Source of the DNA: CADEDV01 sp048498035
GTDB lineage: Bacteria; Bacteroidota; Bacteroidia; Chitinophagales; Chitinophagaceae
Direction of reading: 5' to 3'
DNA: 64,000 bases
NCBI GenBank assembly: GCA_048498035.1
Contig: JBEHYT010000008.1
Location: 62,001-126,000 of the forward strand
Shown in pieces: positions 1-7,022 of this stretch (positions are counted from its first letter, which is position 1; each line of letters opens with the position of its first letter). A model generated the notes under the pieces. The model saw nothing but the letters and a program-made list of their open reading frames with translations. It was not told where the DNA came from and made no database searches. A program made the position numbers and the translations under genes.

Positions 1-1
1 G

Positions 2-166
2 GATAAATTGTTCACAGTCTCAATGGATAACTGGGATGAATTTGTAAACCAAATTGGAACCGCTTTGGAGAAAAAAGCGGAAACCCCTTTGTCATTTTTC
101 CAAAGGCACGCTGCGGAGCATGTAATTTCAGAAGTAATAGATATGTTTAACAAGTGTAAAAAGTAG
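2..166 (+). CDS. C-terminal fragment of an unidentified protein (5' end outside window)
   Basis: An open frame runs in from the left edge and stops with TAG at 164-166, giving 54 residues of a C-terminus that looks mostly helical and ends in a Lys-rich tail (FNKCKK). It lies 13 bases before a glycosyltransferase gene on the same strand, so it probably belongs to the same glycan cluster and could be the end of another glycosyltransferase or sugar-modifying enzyme. No family motif survives in this piece, so no function is assigned. Confidence 0.6.
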   Translation, partial: DKLFTVSMDNWDEFVNQIGTALEKKAETPLSFFQRHAAEHVISEVIDMFNKCKK

Positions 167-179
167 TTACTTTGCCGGT

Positions 180-986
180 ATGAAGCCGCCTGTGGTCAGC
201 GTTGTCATTCCCCTTTATAATTGTGCTCCTTTTTTACGGGAGGCGATGGATAGTTTGCTGGCACAAACCTTTACTGATTTTGAGTTGATTTGTATCAATG
301 ATGGATCAACGGATGACACGGAGAAGATCGCATTATCCTACACTGATCTGCGCATTCGCTACTTTGCTAATGACAGCAACATGGGATTGGTTTATACTCT
401 CAATAAGGGGATTGAGCTATCAACTGGTGAATTTATCGCCAGGATGGATGGAGATGACTGGTGTTATCCTGAACGGTTCGGGCTGCAGGTAGACTTTTTT
501 AGACAGCACCCGGATGCAAGGATACTTGCGACTACAATTGAACTAATGGATGAAAACGGGAAGCCAATAGGTTACTGGGAAGATGAAAGACGAGCAATTA
601 CTCCGGCGCAAATTCGGAAAAAACTTCCAAAAGACAATTGCATTGCGCATCCAACTGTAATGGCAAGGGCGGAGATTTTCAGGCAGTTCCGTTATGACGG
701 CAGGCAACGCCAAGCCGAAGACTATGATCTCTGGCTTCGCATTGCTGCGGCAGGGATACCTGTCAACAAACTCGACAACGCTCTCGTAAAACACCGTATT
801 GTTCGCAATTCATTTACACGGAAGCGGCAACGGAATGTGTTTTTAAAAAATGCAAGAACCAAATTTAGATTTTACCGCTACCAGACGTTTGGGAAAAAAT
901 TAAGCAGGTTCTGCATCGCAACGTTATTTTACGCATGCGTCGACGGATTGAAAGGCATGTTGAAAAAATTCAAACGATCTAAATAA
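180..986 (+). CDS. Family 2 glycosyltransferase
   Basis: Transfers a sugar from a nucleotide-sugar donor to a growing surface glycan at the cytoplasmic face of the inner membrane. The GT-A fold is visible: strand VSVVIPLYN near residue 6, the nucleotide-binding INDGSTDD around residue 41, the metal-binding DGDD at 90-93, and an EDYDLWLR acceptor/base motif near residue 180. At 268 residues without clear membrane spans it is a soluble single-domain GT2. The ATG follows a near-consensus -7 element (TTACTTTG) by only a few bases. The sugar specificity cannot be read from the sequence. Confidence 0.9.
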   Translation: MKPPVVSVVIPLYNCAPFLREAMDSLLAQTFTDFELICINDGSTDDTEKIALSYTDLRIRYFANDSNMGLVYTLNKGIELSTGEFIARMDGDDWCYPERFGLQVDFFRQHPDARILATTIELMDENGKPIGYWEDERRAITPAQIRKKLPKDNCIAHPTVMARAEIFRQFRYDGRQRQAEDYDLWLRIAAAGIPVNKLDNALVKHRIVRNSFTRKRQRNVFLKNARTKFRFYRYQTFGKKLSRFCIATLFYACVDGLKGMLKKFKRSK

Positions 987-1045
987 CCTTTATCATAAAA
1001 AACTGGTCATATCGCACGCTTTGTTTTAAAAGACGCGTAGAATCG

Positions 1046-2197
1046 TTGCTTATTTTTCCATTCGTGGCCATTGGAAAACTGATTGCTTTATTTGGTTCAA
1101 ATAAAAACTACCGCGTCTGGTTCTTTTTCCCTTTCTATCATATCGGCGGCGCCGAAAAAATACATGCGCAAATAGCCCAGGCTGCAGGCGGGCCGGATTG
1201 CATCATTTATTTCACACGTCGCTCCCATGGTGCCGAATTTAAAGCAGCCTTTGAAAAATCAGGCTGTGTTACCCGCGACATATCAAAATTCACAGACAAT
1301 AAATGGCTATATTTTCTGAACCTTGTTTGGCGGGGAATTATCAGTGGAAAAATTAACCGGCAGACTCAGATTACACCGACCCTGTTCAATGGCCAGTGCA
1401 ATTTTGCATATAAAATTTCGCCGTGGATCAAGGCGTCGGTTAAACAAATTGAACTTATTCATTCTTTTAACAGCTTCTCTTTTATCCGGACGCCGTTTTT
1501 GCCCTTTATCACAACGTCGGTGATGATTAGTCATCAACGCATCAAAGATCATCTTGCCTATTACCGACGGATCAACGTACCTGAATACTTTGACAAGAGA
1601 ATTGAATACGTGTCTAATGGCTCCGCGCTCCCCGATCATCCGCCGGTGAAGCCCGAAACGCCCTTTACCGTCATTTATGTAGGTCGTGGCGGGTTGGAAA
1701 AACGGGTCCCGTTGATCATGGAAATTGCGGAACAACTACAAACTCGTCAACAGCAAATTTCTTTCGAGATATTAGGAGATGTAAGCGACGTAGTGGATGA
1801 GTCAAAATACCCATTTGTAAAATTTCATGGCAGTCAAAATAACCCCGACTATATTGCAGACGTATATAGTCGCGCCCATGCGCTGCTCCTTACTTCAACC
1901 ACTGAAGGATTCCCATTGGTGGTCATAGAAGCAATGGGGTTTGGCTGTGCGATCCTGGCCACCCCTGTAGGTGATATCCCCGAACATATTAAACCCGGTG
2001 TAAACGGATTTCTTTTTTCATCTGTGGATGACACCTCTGTGATCAAGGAAGAAGCGATAGGGGCAATCCTTAACCTATTCAACCATCGGGACGTACTTGA
2101 TGACCTGTTTTTTAAAAACATCTCCTATGCAAATGCTAACTTTAGCCTCGACTTATTCAACGCATCTTACCGAAGGATACTAAATAACGGACTGTGA
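1046..2197 (+). CDS. GT4-family (GT-B fold) glycosyltransferase
   Basis: Retaining GT-B glycosyltransferase of the glycan cluster. The N-terminal acceptor half has the IGGAEKIHAQIA turn near residue 32. The C-terminal half has the donor-site stretch YVGRGGLEKRVPLI and the family motif STTEGFPLVVIEAMGFG that ends in the E-x7-E signature. The only conventional start is TTG at 1046, but the frame stays open back to 983 with protein-like sequence (NWSYRTLCFKRRVESL). The true N-terminus may therefore be about 20 residues longer and use a rare ATA or ATC start. The stop overlaps the GTG of the next gene, so the two are probably translationally coupled. Confidence 0.85.
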   Translation: MLIFPFVAIGKLIALFGSNKNYRVWFFFPFYHIGGAEKIHAQIAQAAGGPDCIIYFTRRSHGAEFKAAFEKSGCVTRDISKFTDNKWLYFLNLVWRGIISGKINRQTQITPTLFNGQCNFAYKISPWIKASVKQIELIHSFNSFSFIRTPFLPFITTSVMISHQRIKDHLAYYRRINVPEYFDKRIEYVSNGSALPDHPPVKPETPFTVIYVGRGGLEKRVPLIMEIAEQLQTRQQQISFEILGDVSDVVDESKYPFVKFHGSQNNPDYIADVYSRAHALLLTSTTEGFPLVVIEAMGFGCAILATPVGDIPEHIKPGVNGFLFSSVDDTSVIKEEAIGAILNLFNHRDVLDDLFFKNISYANANFSLDLFNASYRRILNNGL

Positions 2198-3108
2198 AAC
2201 CGCTCAGCTTTTTGATCATAACCTACAATCGGCCCGATGATATGCTGGAACTGGCAAAAAATATCAGCCAGTTGGACCAGGCCTCTGAGTTATTGGAAGA
2301 GGTGTTGATCATCAATAATGCATCGACTGTTGACTATTCGCCTGTAGAAGTATTTGCTAACAGTACGCCCAACATTCCTTTCCGGTATCTTTTGGCGCCG
2401 GAAAACCTGGGCGTTGCCCGCGGTCGTAATTACGGGCTGCTAAAGGGAAAAGCACCCATCATCATTATGCTAGACGATGATGCCGTAATGCAAAATAAGG
2501 ACTGCCTGGTAAAGCTAATGGAAGCATTTGAAACTCCCGTCACCAAACGTCCAAAAGGCATCGTTTCCTTCAAGGTGCTTTATTATTCCAACCTTGAAAT
2601 GCAAAAAAATGCGCTTCCGCATAAGCATTTTGAGGCCTACAAAAACAAATCGTTTTTTGAAACCTATTATTATGCCGGCGGGGCTCATGCCATCAGGCGC
2701 GAAGTGATAGAGGCTGTTGGGAACTATCCCGATGACTTTTTTTATGGAATGGAGGAATATGATTTGAGTTATCGCATCTTAGAACATGGCTTTAGTATCA
2801 CCTATTCGGGTCATGTAGTGATGCTTCACAAAGAGTCTCCCCTGGGTCGAAAACCAAAAAAAGAAAAACTCAGGATGATGTGGGTGAATAAAACCAAAGT
2901 TGCTTACCGATATCTTCCTAAACGCTATTTTTATTCCACTGCACTGATGTGGTCTTTGCAATACTTACGATCTACCTCCTTTAACCTGCCCGGCTTTTTT
3001 ACGGGCTGGGGGCAGGTGTTCCGGATCTCCCGCCAGGAAAAAAGAACGCCGGTATCCCGGGAAACACTGTCTTACCTGCGCTCTGTAAAGGCCCGCCTGT
3101 GGTATTAA
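2194..3108 (+). CDS. Family 2 glycosyltransferase
   Basis: Second GT2 enzyme of the cluster, 304 residues. It has the GT-A opening LSFLIITYNRPDDM, a donor-binding NNAS at 41-44, the ENLGVARGRNYG helix, a DDD metal site at 94-96, and GMEEYDLSYRI near residue 190 as the catalytic-base region. The family includes rhamnosyl- and galactosyl-type enzymes, but the sugar cannot be read from motifs. The start is GTG at 2194, overlapping the TGA of the preceding gene (GTGA), which indicates translational coupling. A 95-base gap with a short direct repeat follows. Confidence 0.9.
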   Translation: MKPLSFLIITYNRPDDMLELAKNISQLDQASELLEEVLIINNASTVDYSPVEVFANSTPNIPFRYLLAPENLGVARGRNYGLLKGKAPIIIMLDDDAVMQNKDCLVKLMEAFETPVTKRPKGIVSFKVLYYSNLEMQKNALPHKHFEAYKNKSFFETYYYAGGAHAIRREVIEAVGNYPDDFFYGMEEYDLSYRILEHGFSITYSGHVVMLHKESPLGRKPKKEKLRMMWVNKTKVAYRYLPKRYFYSTALMWSLQYLRSTSFNLPGFFTGWGQVFRISRQEKRTPVSRETLSYLRSVKARLWY

Positions 3109-3141
3109 GACATCAAAACGTTCCATCGGCATTTTTCAGCT

Positions 3142-3180
3142 AAACCTGTATTTTCGCAGAGCGGCAAACCTGGATTTTCG
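3142..3180 (+). repeat. Two-copy direct repeat upstream of the DUF268 gene
   Basis: AAACCTGTATTTTCG (3142-3156) and AAACCTGGATTTTCG (3166-3180) differ at one base and are 24 bases apart. The first copy contains TATTTTCG, one mismatch from the -7 element TAnnTTTG, so this may be a promoter region or a regulator site. Nothing proves a function. Confidence 0.35.
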
Positions 3181-3203
3181 GTATTGCTTGATAATTTCAA
3201 CAC

Positions 3204-3980
3204 ATGTATCTAAAAGATGCGCTGGTTAGATCAGCAAAAAATATCCTGATCCGTTTTCCAAAACGGGTTGGTCGTTCCTTCCAGTTCGTCGGAGAATTCA
3301 GGAAATTTAAGAAATTGAATCGCGACCGCTCCAGGCTACAATGGAAAGATGTTTATCCCTGCATCAACGACCGCATCCAATCTACTCCCTTTGACCACCA
3401 TTATATTTACCACCCAGCCTGGGCAGCCCGTATCCTGGCCAAAACGCGCCCGGCAGAACATGTTGATATCTCCTCCATTCTCAGTTTTAGCACTATCATA
3501 TCCGCATTTATACCCACAAAATTTTACGATTATCGGCCTGCCAACCTGCAACTGAACCAACTTGAATCGGGTTTTGCCGATCTGCAACAACTACCGTTTG
3601 ACAACGATTCTATCCCGTCACTTTCCTGTATGCACACGGTAGAGCACATCGGACTTGGCCGCTACGGAGATAAACTGGATGCCAATGGAGACATTACAGC
3701 TATTAACGAATTAAAACGCGTATTGGCAACAGGTGGTGATCTCCTTTTTGTAACACCGGTGGGCCAGCCACGCATTGAATTCAACGCACACCGCATCTAC
3801 GGGTTTGAAGAAATTGTGAATTATTTTGCCCCGCTCCAATTGCTGGAGTTTTCGATGGTGCCGGATAGTGGTGGGTTTATTACAAATGCTGATCCTGGTC
3901 TTGTAGCCCAACAACGTTATGCTTGCGGATGCTTTTGGTTTCGGAAACCAGTTGTTGATCCATCGTTGAATTTGCCATGA
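3204..3980 (+). CDS. DUF268 family protein, methyltransferase-like
   Basis: A 258-residue protein whose centre reads HTVEHIGLGRYGDKLDANGD, followed by ELKRVLATGGDLLFVTPVG and FNAHRIYG. These are the conserved blocks of DUF268, a family related to class I SAM-dependent methyltransferases and often found in glycan clusters. The SAM-binding glycine loop is degenerate; the region before it reads ILSFSTIISAF. Methyl transfer to a sugar or acceptor is therefore an inference. It sits between a GT2 gene and a fucosyltransferase gene, with an ATGA overlap to the latter. Confidence 0.75.
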   Translation: MYLKDALVRSAKNILIRFPKRVGRSFQFVGEFRKFKKLNRDRSRLQWKDVYPCINDRIQSTPFDHHYIYHPAWAARILAKTRPAEHVDISSILSFSTIISAFIPTKFYDYRPANLQLNQLESGFADLQQLPFDNDSIPSLSCMHTVEHIGLGRYGDKLDANGDITAINELKRVLATGGDLLFVTPVGQPRIEFNAHRIYGFEEIVNYFAPLQLLEFSMVPDSGGFITNADPGLVAQQRYACGCFWFRKPVVDPSLNLP

Positions 3981-4831
3981 TAATTACACAAATCAAAGGA
4001 GGTTTGGGCAATCAATTATTTCAATATGCCGCAGCACGGGCACTAAGTCTTCAGTACCAAACTCAACTCGCGCTGGACACGAGCAGTTTTGATGAACAAC
4101 GACTTCGCAATTTCGAATTGAATGCGTTTAAAACCCACTTTGATTTTGCGGAACCACAACAGCTCATAACAGTTGAACGGCGCGGTTTTTTTCAAAAAGT
4201 GCGCGACAACCTGGCCCCTTACCAGTTTAGAAGAGTTTTTCGTGAAAAACACTTTCATTTTCATCGTCGGTTTTTCAACTTACCGGATGGAGTTTACCTG
4301 AAAGGCTATTGGCAAAGCGAACAATATTTTGCTCCGGCAAATGATGTAATACGCAGTGAACTGCAACTAAAAGAATCCTTCGTCCTTCCCGTACAATCAT
4401 TTGCAGAAAAGTTGCAGTCTTGTAATGCAGTATCGGTCCATATCCGGCGTGGTGATTACACAAACCCGGAAATACTTCGTGTACACGGCATCCTGCCGCC
4501 CGATTATTATGAACGGGCAGTTGCATATTTTCTTCAAAACGATCCATCCGTTTCCTTTTTTGTTTTTACAGATGACCCCTACTGGGTAAAGGAAAATATC
4601 CATATCCCCGGCGCATTTTTCGTATCGGGCATAGAAACGCGAAATCACTACGAAGATTTTTATCTCATGTCAAAATGTAGACATCATATCATTGCCAACA
4701 GCAGTTTTAGCTGGTGGGCAGCGTGGTTAAATAATGCACCCGGGAAAAAAGTGGTGGCACCAAAAAATTGGTTTAATGAAGGGCCAAAAGACACGCAGGA
4801 TCTTATTCCAACCGGTTGGACAGTCCTATAG
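3977..4831 (+). CDS. Alpha-1,2-fucosyltransferase-like protein (GT11)
   Basis: Probably transfers L-fucose (or a related deoxyhexose) from its GDP donor onto galactose in a surface glycan. All GT11 landmarks are present: the N-terminal GGLGNQLFQYAAARAL, the donor-site motif VHIRRGDY near residue 155, the FTDDPYWV block, and the C-terminal NSSFSWWAAWLN. Length (284 residues) is normal. ATG at 3977 overlaps the preceding TGA. It is the last gene of the glycan cluster and its 3' end overlaps the convergent mqnA gene by 6 bases. Confidence 0.9.
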   Translation: MIITQIKGGLGNQLFQYAAARALSLQYQTQLALDTSSFDEQRLRNFELNAFKTHFDFAEPQQLITVERRGFFQKVRDNLAPYQFRRVFREKHFHFHRRFFNLPDGVYLKGYWQSEQYFAPANDVIRSELQLKESFVLPVQSFAEKLQSCNAVSVHIRRGDYTNPEILRVHGILPPDYYERAVAYFLQNDPSVSFFVFTDDPYWVKENIHIPGAFFVSGIETRNHYEDFYLMSKCRHHIIANSSFSWWAAWLNNAPGKKVVAPKNWFNEGPKDTQDLIPTGWTVL

Positions 4832-5587
4832 TTCAGCATTCGCCTCATCAGTACTTATATAATCAAGGAAAAGACGCAACGCAGCGCGCTTCCGGTGGTC
4901 AAGGTCGTAGTTTAAATGTAACGTGTAGTATTTGCGGAGGTCATAGAGCGGAAAAGGATTTGCCGCTACAATTTCTTCTATATGATGTAGCCCGATATCA
5001 TTGGCTGCATCAAATTCACTGATAAAATCTTCCGGTAACGGCTTTGTACTGATCCACGCGGCAAAAACAAACGGCAGACCCGTTATTGCGCGCCATTCGC
5101 TACCCAGGTCGTAAATATAAGTCGAAATTCTCCGTTGCTCCAATGCCCTGTCACCAATAACCAGTCCGGCAGTTGTACCGCGGATCTCGTCGCGATAATG
5201 TTCGTCCTTTGCCGGAATAATTTCCGGATGGATACCCCAATATTCCCGCATCAGCCATTTCAGCAACGCCACAGACGAACGACTTTGATAATCCAGGTAA
5301 ACCCGTTCAATCTTTTCCATGGGAACCTCGCTGAAAAGGCAAACGGATGCTATTTCGCCTTCGGCGCCAATACAATGATTGCCCACAACATGCCACTCAG
5401 GTAACTGGAGAATAGCCGCAACGGGAATCAGGCCAACATCTACCTGGCCCTCCGCCAGCAAAGTTGCCAGCCTGGAAGGGTAAGCGCCAATCAATTCAAT
5501 TTTTTCACGAATACCAGAGCGCTCAAGCCCATATATCAGTGGCTTTGTGTTGAGGTAATTTACAATACCCACCCGAATCTTCTCCAA
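4826..5587 (-). CDS. mqnA: Chorismate dehydratase, futalosine menaquinone pathway
   Basis: MqnA dehydrates chorismate to 3-enolpyruvylbenzoate, the entry step of the futalosine route to menaquinone. The protein has the periplasmic-binding-protein-like fold of the family: it opens with RVGIVNYLNTKPLIYGL, followed by QVDVGLIPVAAIL and a YQSRSSVALLKWLM segment. Length is 253 residues, close to the usual size. MqnD is a related fold but normally lacks the NYLNTKP start. A TAACTTTG promoter element lies about 20 bases upstream, between this gene and divergent purB. No other menaquinone gene is in the window. Confidence 0.88.
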   Translation of the reverse strand: MEKIRVGIVNYLNTKPLIYGLERSGIREKIELIGAYPSRLATLLAEGQVDVGLIPVAAILQLPEWHVVGNHCIGAEGEIASVCLFSEVPMEKIERVYLDYQSRSSVALLKWLMREYWGIHPEIIPAKDEHYRDEIRGTTAGLVIGDRALEQRRISTYIYDLGSEWRAITGLPFVFAAWISTKPLPEDFISEFDAANDIGLHHIEEIVAANPFPLYDLRKYYTLHLNYDLDHRKRAALRLFLDYISTDEANAEL

Positions 5588-5606
5588 TTGATCTATTTTT
5601 GCACTA

Positions 5607-5614
5607 CAAAGTTA
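5607..5614 (-). promoter_or_regulatory. -7 promoter element for mqnA
   Basis: Read on the minus strand this is TAACTTTG, an exact match to the Bacteroidota -7 consensus TAnnTTTG. A TTG (plus-strand CAA at 5632-5634) lies 17 bases upstream and can serve as the -33 element. Transcription would start near 5600, giving a leader of about 13 bases. Confidence 0.6.
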
Positions 5615-5643
5615 AGTATCGGAAGCGTTTTCAACAGTAAAAC

Positions 5644-6981
5644 ATGGAATTATCAGCACTTACTGCAATTTCTGCCATTGATGGCCGGTATAGAAAGCAG
5701 ACTCAGCAACTGGGTGAATATTTTTCAGAATATGGTTTAATGAAATACCGGGTGCTGGTTGAAGTTGAATATCTTCTTTTTCTCGAACAAAAGAAATTTT
5801 TAAAACTACCAGCCGCGGCCAGGCGTGTTCTTGATCATATTGCTAATAATTTTTCGCTCAGCGATGCAGAAGAGATCAAAAAAATTGAACAAACTACCAA
5901 CCACGACGTAAAGGCTGTCGAATATTTCATCAAACAACAATTGGAAAAGGCAAACGCCGGCGCTGTAAAGGAATGGGTGCATTTTGGTCTTACCTCCCAG
6001 GACATTAATAATACCGCTACGCCCCTGCTGTGGAAACATTCCATTGAATACGAATATCTGCCGGGCATCCTCAACCTCAATTCCCAATTGAGACTGCTGG
6101 CTGAACAGTGGGCCGATATTCCCATGCTGGCTCATACCCATGGTCAACCTGCCAGCCCCACAAAACTGGGCAAAGAACTCATGGTTTTTGTAACCCGCAT
6201 CCAGGCGCAAATAGAACAATTTATCGGTATTCCGTTCACCTGTAAGTTTGGCGGGGCCACTGGGAATTTCAACGCCCACCAGGTTGCATTTCCAAAAAAA
6301 GACTGGGTCCGCTTTGGCAATGAATTTGCTGACCGCCTGGGGCTCGTTCGCCAGCAGTACACCACGCAGATTGAACATTACGATAATCTTGCAGCACATT
6401 TCGACTGCATGAAACGTATCAATACCATCCTGGTTGATCTTTGCCGGGATTTGTGGTCCTATATTTCGATGGAGTATTTCCGGCAAAAGACAAAAAAGGG
6501 AGAAGTAGGTTCCTCCGCCATGCCACATAAAGTAAACCCAATTGATTTTGAAAACGCAGAAGGTAATCTCGGGCTGGCAAACGCACTGTTTGAACATCTT
6601 GCCGCAAAATTGCCGATATCGCGGCTGCAACGGGACCTTACCGATTCCACGGTACTGCGAAACCTGGGCGTACCAGTGGCACATACCATTATCGCCTTCC
6701 GGTCTATTGAAAAAGGTCTCGGCAAGCTTGTCTTAAACGATGCACGCATTCATGCAGACCTTGAAGATAACTGGGCGGTTGTAGCAGAAGCCATACAAAC
6801 CATTCTGCGACGTGAGAACTATCCCAATCCCTATGAGGCATTAAAAGAACTCACTCGTGGTAAAGGAAAAGTTGACAAAACTGCAATTCATTCTTTTGTA
6901 GATGGATTAAAAATATCCCAGGCGCTAAAAAAGGAATTGAAAAAAATTACTCCGCATAATTACACTGGCGTCAATCCCTGA
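5644..6981 (+). CDS. purB: Adenylosuccinate lyase
   Basis: Cleaves adenylosuccinate to AMP and fumarate, and SAICAR to AICAR, in purine synthesis. The fumarase/aspartase superfamily signature SSAMPHKVNPIDFENAEG is near residue 285, with the flexible signature loop around the serine. THGQPASPTKLGKE supplies the catalytic histidine and TSQDINNTA the substrate-binding threonine/serine. The 445 residues and the DSTVLRNLGVP block place it in the E. coli-like branch rather than the Bacillus branch. It is transcribed alone, divergent from mqnA. Confidence 0.96.
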   Translation: MELSALTAISAIDGRYRKQTQQLGEYFSEYGLMKYRVLVEVEYLLFLEQKKFLKLPAAARRVLDHIANNFSLSDAEEIKKIEQTTNHDVKAVEYFIKQQLEKANAGAVKEWVHFGLTSQDINNTATPLLWKHSIEYEYLPGILNLNSQLRLLAEQWADIPMLAHTHGQPASPTKLGKELMVFVTRIQAQIEQFIGIPFTCKFGGATGNFNAHQVAFPKKDWVRFGNEFADRLGLVRQQYTTQIEHYDNLAAHFDCMKRINTILVDLCRDLWSYISMEYFRQKTKKGEVGSSAMPHKVNPIDFENAEGNLGLANALFEHLAAKLPISRLQRDLTDSTVLRNLGVPVAHTIIAFRSIEKGLGKLVLNDARIHADLEDNWAVVAEAIQTILRRENYPNPYEALKELTRGKGKVDKTAIHSFVDGLKISQALKKELKKITPHNYTGVNP

Positions 6982-7006
6982 CGAGTACGATCACGTAACA
7001 CTCGTC
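6980..7006. terminator. Hairpin between convergent purB and the secreted propeller gene
   Basis: GACGAGT (6980-6986) pairs perfectly with ACTCGTC (7000-7006) across a 13-base loop. It starts in the purB stop codon and lies before the 3' end of the convergent gene. There is no T tract, so intrinsic termination is uncertain; it could protect 3' ends of both mRNAs. Confidence 0.35.
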
Positions 7007-7022
7007 GACATACAACCGACGC

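Noticed and set aside
5806..6684. 292-residue minus-strand open frame
   Set aside because: Fully antisense to purB, whose catalytic motifs are intact on the other strand.
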